Of a DNA stretch of 33,542 bases, positions 25,365-31,450 are shown one piece after another. The notes under the pieces are model-generated. The model had not been told where the DNA came from and ran no database searches. It worked only from the letters and a program-made list of their open reading frames with translations. The position numbers were made by a program, and so were the translations under genes. Position 1 is the first letter of the stretch. Each line of letters opens with the position of its first letter. Origin of the DNA: JBEKCP01 sp050014815 (lineage in GTDB: Bacteria > Planctomycetota > Planctomycetia > Pirellulales > Thermoguttaceae); NCBI GenBank assembly GCA_050014815.1, contig JBEKCP010000014.1, positions 1 through 33,542 on the forward strand, written 5' to 3'.

Positions 25365-25589
25365 CTAGACGTGTGGACAGCGGTCCACCGCGCGGCGAAT
25401 CTTTCGGGCGTGATCCTCCGGCACCCGGGGCGTGCAAAACACCTTCCAAGTACAACCGTCACGGTCCGCGTGCGGGCAGTAGAGTGTACCCCAGATGTGC
25501 GCTCGCGGTCCCCCCATCACCAGCCGCCACCCCCGCTCCATTGCGTAATTGACCGCCTCGCGGATGTGTTTGTTCTTGTGGTCGTTCAT
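25365..25589 (-). CDS. Small basic HicA-like protein
   Basis: 74 residues, ATG at 25589 with AGGAAGGTGGC upstream. Key pattern: HIREAVNYAMERGWRLVMGG, a following HIWGTLYCP, Cys and His residues (YCPHADRDGC), then CTPRVPEDHARKIRRAVDRC. The 'GW...GGxxH...P' plus 'H-A-x-x-I' layout recalls the double-stranded-RNA-binding-like fold of HicA/YcfA toxins, but the similarity is weak and the cysteines are unusual. It is the first gene of a two-gene unit. Function unknown; a toxin-antitoxin role is only a suggestion. Confidence 0.6.
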   Translation of the reverse strand: MNDHKNKHIREAVNYAMERGWRLVMGGPRAHIWGTLYCPHADRDGCTWKVFCTPRVPEDHARKIRRAVDRCPHV

Positions 25590-25655
25590 GCCACCTTCCT
25601 GCGCCGTTCTATTCTAGCATCCCCGGCACCCCCAACCAAGGGCTAGCGTCCGACG

Positions 25656-26372
25656 TTACGACAGGTCCACCAGCCGGGCGCTCGGCACGCCGCGGGCGAT
25701 CGCCACTCGGGCCAGATTGAACCACCGGCGGCAGCGGTCGAGGATGGCGCTGTCGGCCGTGGCCACGATCTCCGGGATATCGACCAGCACCCGGTCGGGG
25801 TCGGCCACCAACTCAACCCGCCAAGGCCAACGACGGGCAACCGCCCGGTCTTCCATCAGCCGCTTCAGCCGGCCGCTGTTGGACACGGGGCGGTCCAGCA
25901 GCCAGACCGCCTCGGAGACGCCGAGCCGGGCCAGGGTGCGGCCCAGCAGGTCCAGCGCGGGCTGGGTCTCCTCGACCTTGCGGTAGCTGCCGTGCATGCT
26001 GGCCATGTCGCGGAGGGCGCCATCGCGGGCGGCCAGGAGCACGCCGCCGGCCAGGGCGGCTTCGACCGTCGTCAGGACGTTGTAGCCGTCCAGCCAGAGA
26101 GGGCGGCCCCGCAGCGCCGCGGGGCCCGCCTGGTGCTCGACGCGCCGGGCCGCCTCCTCGTCGCCGCAGGCGCACCGCGACACGGCCACCCGCTGCCGCG
26201 CTACCAGTCCGTGCCGATCGCCGACGAGCTTGAGCGAGCTCTGGCGGGCGTAACCGCGGCCCAGCAGCCAACCAAGATCGGCAACCGCCTGGCGGAGCAC
26301 CGGCCAGGCGTCCGGGGCGAACCATCGAAGGTCGTCCGGGTGCGGGCCGCGGTGCCTCCGTTGGTCGGGCAT
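25656..26372 (-). CDS. DUF434 (plus DUF5616-like) domain protein
   Basis: 238 residues. The N-terminal part has LGWLLGRGYARQSSLKLVGDRHGLVARQRVAVSRCACG, typical of DUF434. The C-terminal part has LWLDGYNVLTTVEAALAGG and ARDGALRDMASMHGSYRKV, and later ADSAILDRCRRWFNLAR. The acidic residues around DGYN and RDGALRD make a nuclease- or PIN-like site conceivable, but no function is established. The ATG at 26372 abuts the inverted repeat of the four-helix-bundle cassette: the upstream 30 bases are A/T-rich repeat with no Shine-Dalgarno, so expression from this start is doubtful. Confidence 0.75.
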   Translation of the reverse strand: MPDQRRHRGPHPDDLRWFAPDAWPVLRQAVADLGWLLGRGYARQSSLKLVGDRHGLVARQRVAVSRCACGDEEAARRVEHQAGPAALRGRPLWLDGYNVLTTVEAALAGGVLLAARDGALRDMASMHGSYRKVEETQPALDLLGRTLARLGVSEAVWLLDRPVSNSGRLKRLMEDRAVARRWPWRVELVADPDRVLVDIPEIVATADSAILDRCRRWFNLARVAIARGVPSARLVDLS

Positions 26373-26376
26373 TTTG

Positions 26377-26408
26377 GATTTTGGATTTTAGATTTTGGAT
26401 TTTGGATT
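26377..26408. repeat. 32-bp inverted repeat, left copy
   Basis: Composed of GATTTTGG/GATTTTAG units. It is perfectly complementary to 26,791-26,822. The four-helix-bundle gene ends inside it: its last codons (NPKSKI-stop) are written by the repeat. Confidence 0.9.
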
Positions 26409-26756
26409 CCGGGCTCGCAACGTCTTGATTGAGGCCACGGTCATCCGGAGGATTTCTTCCATTTCCGCCATCAGCGGTCGCAGCCGAGTCTCCGGCAACA
26501 CCTTCGCCTCAACGAGTAGCTCCATCCAATAAATCGACTCGTCGGCTTCTTCCTCCACGATGCCGAGCTTGGCAATCACGTCGGCACTGGACTTTCCACG
26601 GCAGGCGGCGCGATAGTTGGCCCCGACCGACGTTCCGCACCGCGCCAGTTGCCCTCCGATTGTCTGCGCCGTCTTCGTCCGTGGCAACGCGTCGACGAGC
26701 CGGATGACGCGTAGTGCCGCCGCCCGGGTCCGGTTCTTGAAGTCCAACTCGTTCAT
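26388..26756 (-). CDS. Four-helix bundle protein (S23/IVS-encoded, Avd-like family)
   Basis: 122 residues. ATG at 26756. Key segments: FKNRTRAAALRVIRLVDALPR, TIGGQLARCGTSVGANYRAACRGKS, KLGIVEEEADESIYWMELLVEA and LMAEMEEILRMTVASIKTLR; the 'Q(L/I)-xR-xxxSVxANxxE/A' and 'E-ADE-xYWLE' patterns mark the family. Members occur as intervening-sequence ORFs in 23S rRNA, and related Avd proteins assist diversity-generating retroelements; most are standalone with unknown function. Here the gene is a compact unit enclosed by 32-bp inverted repeats, one of which encodes its C-terminus, so it looks like a mobile cassette. No reverse transcriptase or variable repeat is nearby. Confidence 0.88.
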   Translation of the reverse strand: MNELDFKNRTRAAALRVIRLVDALPRTKTAQTIGGQLARCGTSVGANYRAACRGKSSADVIAKLGIVEEEADESIYWMELLVEAKVLPETRLRPLMAEMEEILRMTVASIKTLRARNPKSKI

Positions 26757-26790
26757 CGGGGATCCGCGTCAAATTCTGGATTGTAGCGCC

Positions 26791-26822
26791 AATCCAAAAT
26801 CCAAAATCTAAAATCCAAAATC
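26791..26822. repeat. 32-bp inverted repeat, right copy
   Basis: Perfect complement of 26,377-26,408. It lies 34 bp before the start of the four-helix-bundle gene and 9 bp after the stop of the PEBP gene. Confidence 0.9.
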
Positions 26823-26831
26823 CCGGCAGGC

Positions 26832-27455
26832 TCACCGCTCGTACGTGCCAACGAGCTCCCCCTCGGCCAGCACGTGCCCCTGAATCTCCCGCAAGAGGGC
26901 CTTCTTGTCCAAACCGGGCTCGGCCGGCAGGTGGGCCTCCAGGGCGTACACCTTGAAGTGGTAATGATGGGTGCCATGGCCCGGCGGCGGCATCGGCCCC
27001 CGATAGCCGACGTTCCCCTTGCCCTTGGGCCAGGAGTTCTGGCCCTGGAGCATCGCTGCCGGACTCTTCAGCCGGGCGTCGCGAGCGACCCCCTCGGGCA
27101 ATCCCTTGAGACTGGCCGGGATCTTGTAGATCACCCAATGGACCCACGGCTCGTCGGTTGGGGCGTCCGGATCGTCGCAGATCAAGGCCAACTCCTTGGT
27201 CTTCTCCGGCAGATTCGACCACGCCAGGGGCGGCGACACGTCCGCCCCCTCACCCGTGTACTTCTTCGGGATCGGCTGGCCATCATCAAAGGCGGTACTG
27301 GTGACTCGAATTGTCATGGGCATCTCTCCTTTGGATTTGGCAAGCGGTGGCTCGGCACGGCATCCGGACACTCCAAGGAGCCCGACCATCGCCGTAACCA
27401 GCGTGGTAGAGAACAAGTTCCGCCGGACACCCGGGCATTCTCTCACCTGAAGCAT
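26832..27455 (-). CDS. PEBP (YbhB/YbcL Raf-kinase-inhibitor-like) lipoprotein
   Basis: 207 residues with an N-terminal lipoprotein signal (hydrophobic LFSTTLVTAMVGLLG, then VSGC lipobox, Cys about 32). The mature PEBP fold shows the ligand-site motifs SPPLAWSNLP, ICDDPDAPTDEPWVHWVIYKIP and the family 'GP-x-P-P-x-x-x-H-H-Y' stretch (RGPMPPPGHGTHHYHFKVYA). GGGGTGAG lies upstream of the ATG at 27455. Bacterial family members have no settled function. The gene starts 10 bp after the rtcB stop and probably shares its transcript; the lipoprotein signal places the product outside the cytoplasm, unlike RtcB. Confidence 0.88.
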   Translation of the reverse strand: MLQVRECPGVRRNLFSTTLVTAMVGLLGVSGCRAEPPLAKSKGEMPMTIRVTSTAFDDGQPIPKKYTGEGADVSPPLAWSNLPEKTKELALICDDPDAPTDEPWVHWVIYKIPASLKGLPEGVARDARLKSPAAMLQGQNSWPKGKGNVGYRGPMPPPGHGTHHYHFKVYALEAHLPAEPGLDKKALLREIQGHVLAEGELVGTYER

Positions 27456-27465
27456 AACTTACGGC

Positions 27466-28929
27466 TCACCCCTTTACCACTCCTAGGGGTCGCAAACGTG
27501 CGACCTTTCGGGCTAATCCCGCCCGGTGGACCACGTCCACCACAAGACTGACATCTTTATAAGCTGCGGGCTGCTCTTCTGCCAGCCCCTTCCAACTGCG
27601 GCAGCGGGCAATAACCCCCTGACGGGCAAGTTCCTGGTCGATCCGCCGGCCCTGGGCATTCTGGACGGCGGCCGTGCGGCTCATCACGCGGCCCGCCCCA
27701 TGGCAGGTCGTACCGAACGTCCGCTCCATGCTCCCCGGCTGGCCGGCCAGGACCCAACTGGCCCGGCCCATGTCGCCCGGGATGATCACCGGCTGGCCGA
27801 CGTGGCGGTAGGCCGCGGGGACCTCGGGGTGGCCGGCGGGGAACGCCCGGGTGGCCCCCTTCCGGTGGACGCAGAGCTGTTTCCGCCGGCCGTCAATCTG
27901 GTGGGTTTCAATCTTGGCGATGTTGTGGGCGACGTCGTAGACCAGGCCCATCTGGAGCGACTGCCAGGTCTGGCCGAAGAACTCGGCAAAGACCTCGCGG
28001 GTCTGCCACATGAGCAACTGGCGGTTGGCCCAGGCGAAATTGGCTGCCGCCCGCATGGCCCCCAGGTACCGCTGCCCCTCGTCGCTCGCGACGGGGGCAC
28101 AGACCAACTGCCGGTCGGGCAGCTCGATCCCATACTTGGCCGGCACCTTGCGGAACATCTCCAGGGCGTCGTCGCAGACCTGGTAGCCCAGTCCCCGCGA
28201 GCCGGAATGAATCATCACGCAGACCTGGTCCTGGTGGAGGCCCATGGTTCGGGCGGCCTCGGGGTCGCAGATCTCCTCGACGGTCTGAACTTCGAGGAAG
28301 TGGTTGCCGGCACCCAGGGTGCCGCATTGGTCGCCCCCCCGCTCGATGGCGCGGCGGCTGACCCCTTCCGGATCGGCGCCGGCGAGGCAGCCGCTGGCCT
28401 CGGTATGGTCGATGTCGCCGTCGGTGGCCAGGTCGCGGGTTTTGAGGTAACCAACTCCCTCGGCCATTAGCCGCCGCAATTCCGCCTGGTTGAAAAGGTA
28501 GGGCCCGCCACGGCCGACCCCGGCGGGGATCTGGCGGAACAAGGCGTCCATGAGCTGGCTCATCCGGGGCGCCACGTCGGAGAGCGACAGGTTGGTTCGG
28601 ACCAGCCGTACGCCGCAGTTGATGTCGTACCCCACCCCGCCCGGCGAGACGACGCCCCCTTCCGCCGGATCGGTCGCGCAGACGCCGCCGATGCAGAAGC
28701 CGTAGCCCCAGTGGATGTCGGGCATGGCCAGGCTGGCCATCTGGATGCCCGGCAGAAAGGCGACGTTCGCCACCTGCTCGGGGGCCTGGTCGCTGCGGAT
28801 TTGCTCGATCAGCCGATCGTCGGCGAAGATGCGTCCTTCGACGAGCATCCCCGGCTTATAACCCTTGGGGATCCGCCAGACGCACTCGTCGATGTGCTCC
28901 AGCGGTCCGGAATAGCCTTGCTTGGTCAT
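27466..28929 (-). CDS. rtcB: RtcB family RNA ligase
   Basis: 487 residues, full length. ATG at 28929 with AGGAG seven bases upstream. Motifs: SLAMPDIHWGYGFCIGGV, the metal-binding Cys in GYDINCGVRLVRT, GTLGAGNHFLEVQ, MIHSGSRGLGYQV, and FGTTCHGAGRVMSR, which carries the guanylylated His. RtcB joins 2',3'-cyclic phosphate (3'-phosphate) and 5'-hydroxyl RNA ends with GTP and manganese, in tRNA or mRNA repair. No archease gene is seen nearby. The C-terminal YKDVSLVVDVVHRAGLARKVARLRPLGVVKG is intact. Confidence 0.95.
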   Translation of the reverse strand: MTKQGYSGPLEHIDECVWRIPKGYKPGMLVEGRIFADDRLIEQIRSDQAPEQVANVAFLPGIQMASLAMPDIHWGYGFCIGGVCATDPAEGGVVSPGGVGYDINCGVRLVRTNLSLSDVAPRMSQLMDALFRQIPAGVGRGGPYLFNQAELRRLMAEGVGYLKTRDLATDGDIDHTEASGCLAGADPEGVSRRAIERGGDQCGTLGAGNHFLEVQTVEEICDPEAARTMGLHQDQVCVMIHSGSRGLGYQVCDDALEMFRKVPAKYGIELPDRQLVCAPVASDEGQRYLGAMRAAANFAWANRQLLMWQTREVFAEFFGQTWQSLQMGLVYDVAHNIAKIETHQIDGRRKQLCVHRKGATRAFPAGHPEVPAAYRHVGQPVIIPGDMGRASWVLAGQPGSMERTFGTTCHGAGRVMSRTAAVQNAQGRRIDQELARQGVIARCRSWKGLAEEQPAAYKDVSLVVDVVHRAGLARKVARLRPLGVVKG

Positions 28930-28963
28930 AGGAGGACTCCTGCCGAACTTTCGGGCCGAAAAC

Positions 28964-29069
28964 GTTTAGCGGGCGGGCTTGCCCGCCGGGTGCCGGTCGG
29001 TTCGCTCGGCGGACAGGGTGTAGGGTGGGTCGACGGCACCAATGCGAAGCATTGGTGGCGAGCCCCACC
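28964..29069. repeat. Cluster of palindromic repeats between rtcB and the macB-like gene
   Basis: Two elements. 28,964-28,988 is a GC-rich palindrome (GGCGGGCTTGCCCGCC core) whose 25 bases recur inverted near 31,413-31,437. 29,022-29,069 has the hairpin CACCAATGCGAAGCATTGGTG (at 29,038-29,058) within GGTGGG/CCCCACC arms. Both look non-coding. Since the macB-like gene ends at 29,126 on the same strand, the second could act as a transcription end for it, though a T run is lacking. Confidence 0.75.
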
Positions 29070-29125
29070 ATTTCGGCTTCCAACGACTCTCCCGCTTGCT
29101 CGACCTGGAAAGCCTCGCCGAGGCC

Positions 29126-31372
29126 CTATTCGTACCGCAGGGCCTCGATCGGGTCCAGCCGCGACGCCTTCCAGGCCGGGTAGAAACCGAAGATGATGCC
29201 GACCGAGGCGGAGACCGCCACCGCGATAAGGATCGCGGGAATCGAGGTCTGGGTGGGCCAGTTGGCTACCCTGCGGAGCACGATCGAGGCCAGCCGCCCC
29301 ACCGCGATCCCGATGGCCCCGCCCAACAGGCATAACACCACGGCCTCGACGAGGAACTGCCGCAGGATGTGATGGCTGCGGGCCCCGACGGCCATGCGGA
29401 GGCCGATCTCCCGCGTCCGCTCGGTCACCGACACGAGCATGATGTTCATGATGCCCACCCCGCCGACCACCAGCGAGATGGCCGCCACGACGACCAACAG
29501 CACTCGCATTATCTCCGTGGCCTGCGACATCATCTTCGTGACCTCGGTCATGTCGCGGATGTTGAAATCGTCGTCCTGGTCGGGCCGGATGCGGTGCCGC
29601 TCGTGGAGGAGATCGGTAATCTGCTGGATCGCGTCGGGGATCTGGCCGGTGCCCACCGCCTTGGCGAGAATCGTGTTGACGCTGACGAACCGGATGGGCT
29701 GGGGCGTGTCGGCCGCCTCGGTGCTCGACATCGCCGGGTAAAGCGTCGTGTCGTTCGGGTACAGGGTGTCCAGCGTGTTCACGCTCGCCGCGCCGGAGGC
29801 GGAGGCGCTCTGATTGGTGTTGGTCAACTGGTTGCCGCTGACGCGGAACTTGATCGTGGTCCAAGGTGCCAGCACGCAGTCGTCCTGGTCCATGCCCATC
29901 ATGTTCGCCCCTTTGCGGCTCAGAACGCCGATCACCTTGAAGCCGACGTTCTGGATCCGGATCTCCTTGCCGATGGGCGACTGGCCCTGGAAGAGCTCGC
30001 GCTTGATGGTCTGGCCGACCATGCAGACGGCGGCAGCGTTGTGGACGTCGCCGTCGGTGAAGGGCTGGCCTTCGTCCATCTCCTCCCAGTCGCGGACGGC
30101 CAGAAAGGAGGGCGTGCTGCCCGTGATGTTGTACGGCACCCAGTTCTTATTGCCGTAGATGACCTGGGTGCGGGCGGTGACCTGCGGGGCCACGTCGCTG
30201 ACGGCGGGGCACTGCTTCAGGACCTCGTCGGCGTCCTGGGGAGTCAGGGTCAAGACGCTCCCGGAACCAAAGCTGACGCCGCTGCTGGTGGCCGCCCCCG
30301 ACTGCACCAGCAGGATGTTGGCCCCCATGCTGGCGATCCGCTTTTGCAGGGAGATCGTCGAGCCCTGGCCGATCTCCATCATCGCGATGACCGAGGCGAC
30401 TCCGATGATCACGCCCAGCGCGGTCAGCGCGGACCGCATCTTGTTCCGCATCAAGGCCCCCATCGCGGTGCGGAAGGTCGGCGGAAACAGGGAGAATGCG
30501 CGGGATTGCCGCGGCTTCGCGGCCACCTCGTCCTGCGGAACGGGGGCCGGGCGGCAGTCCGCCGCCGGATTGGCCACGGCCACCGTCGCGGCGCCGGAAT
30601 GCGAAGCCGTGGCGGCTCCTTGCGAAGCCGCAAGCGGCCCCGCGTCGGAAGGCGAAGCCGCAAGCGGCGGACGGTCGCCCTCGGGCACGCCAACCTCGTC
30701 GCCGGCAATCAGCCCGTCCGTAATCCGGATCGTCCGGTGCGCAAACGCGGCCACCTGCGGATCGTGCGTCACCAGAATGACCGTGATCCCCTCCGCGTTG
30801 AGCCGCTGGAACATCCGCAGGATCTCGACGCTCGTGTGCGAGTCGAGATTGCCGGTCGGCTCATCGGCCAGGAGGAGCGCGGGCCGGTTGACCAGGGACC
30901 TGGCGATCGCCACCCGCTGCTGTTGGCCCCCGGACATCTGCGACGATTCGTGGTCCATCCGATCGGCCAGCCCCACCCGCCCCAGCAGCTCTTGGGCCAG
31001 CGCGCTGGCGTCGGCTCGGGAAGGCCGGTGCGGCGAATAGTCCAGCGGCATGACGACGTTGGCCAAGGCGGTCGTCCGCGCCAGGAGGTTGAAGCTCTGG
31101 AATACGAATCCCAGCTTGGCCGTCCGCACCAATGCCCGCTGGTTCGGCGTGAGCTGGCTCATCTCCTGGCCGTCCAGCCAGTACTGCCCGGAGGTCGGCC
31201 GGTCGAGGCAGCCCAGGATGTTCATCAGCGTGGTCTTCCCCGACCCGGACGCGCCCATCAGGGCGACCATCTCGCCGCGGGCGATGGAGAGCGAAATGCC
31301 CTTGAGCACCGGGACGTCGACCTCGCCCAGGTAATACGTCTTGGTGATGTCTTCGAGCCGAATGAGTTCCAT
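29126..31372 (-). CDS. MacB-type ABC transporter, fused ATPase and permease
   Basis: 748 residues from ATG at 31372 (ATGs 4 and 13 codons upstream are possible). The ABC domain covers ~1-230: Walker A GASGSGKTTL, Q-loop FVFQSFNLLA, signature MSGGQQQRVAIARS, Walker B LLLADEPTGNLD, and H-loop VTHD. A low-complexity Ala/Pro linker (about 230-295) precedes TM1 (MRSALTALGVIIGVASVIAMMEIG). The large MacB periplasmic domain follows (to ~600), then three helices with VGGVGIMNIMLVSVTERTREIGLRMAVGAR. MacB works with a MacA adaptor and an outer-membrane channel in efflux of antibiotics, peptides or lipids; the adaptor gene lies 78 bp upstream. No TolC gene is in the window. Confidence 0.93.
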   Translation of the reverse strand: MELIRLEDITKTYYLGEVDVPVLKGISLSIARGEMVALMGASGSGKTTLMNILGCLDRPTSGQYWLDGQEMSQLTPNQRALVRTAKLGFVFQSFNLLARTTALANVVMPLDYSPHRPSRADASALAQELLGRVGLADRMDHESSQMSGGQQQRVAIARSLVNRPALLLADEPTGNLDSHTSVEILRMFQRLNAEGITVILVTHDPQVAAFAHRTIRITDGLIAGDEVGVPEGDRPPLAASPSDAGPLAASQGAATASHSGAATVAVANPAADCRPAPVPQDEVAAKPRQSRAFSLFPPTFRTAMGALMRNKMRSALTALGVIIGVASVIAMMEIGQGSTISLQKRIASMGANILLVQSGAATSSGVSFGSGSVLTLTPQDADEVLKQCPAVSDVAPQVTARTQVIYGNKNWVPYNITGSTPSFLAVRDWEEMDEGQPFTDGDVHNAAAVCMVGQTIKRELFQGQSPIGKEIRIQNVGFKVIGVLSRKGANMMGMDQDDCVLAPWTTIKFRVSGNQLTNTNQSASASGAASVNTLDTLYPNDTTLYPAMSSTEAADTPQPIRFVSVNTILAKAVGTGQIPDAIQQITDLLHERHRIRPDQDDDFNIRDMTEVTKMMSQATEIMRVLLVVVAAISLVVGGVGIMNIMLVSVTERTREIGLRMAVGARSHHILRQFLVEAVVLCLLGGAIGIAVGRLASIVLRRVANWPTQTSIPAILIAVAVSASVGIIFGFYPAWKASRLDPIEALRYE
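30601..30668. repeat. Tandem palindromic repeats in the MacB linker
   Basis: GCGAAGCCGCAAGCGGC occurs exactly at 30,622-30,638 and 30,652-30,668, with a degenerate copy at 30,601-30,616. Each has a GCCGC/GCGGC stem. They encode part of the Ala/Ser-rich linker (PPLAASPSDAGPLAASQGAA) between the ATPase and permease domains. Confidence 0.75.
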
Positions 31373-31412
31373 AAGCTGCACCATCTGCGGGCGTCGCACG
31401 GCGGGCATCACA

Positions 31413-31437
31413 CGGCGGGCAAGCCCGCCCGCTAAAC
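31413..31437. repeat. GC-rich palindrome, inverted copy of 28,964-28,988
   Basis: Core GGCGGGCAAGCCCGCC, followed by GCTAAAC, matching the complement of the copy at 28,964-28,988 over 25 bases. It sits between the macA-like stop (31,451) and the macB-like start, so the two copies bracket the macB-like gene in opposite orientation. Confidence 0.8.
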
Positions 31438-31450
31438 CTCGCCTTTCCGG

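Noticed and set aside
26371..26826. Diversity-generating retroelement (because of the Avd-like protein)
   Set aside because: No reverse transcriptase, template repeat or variable repeat is visible nearby.
29369..31435. A 688-codon open frame on the plus strand
   Set aside because: Antisense of the MacB-like gene; composition is His/Gly/Arg-rich, typical of shadow frames.
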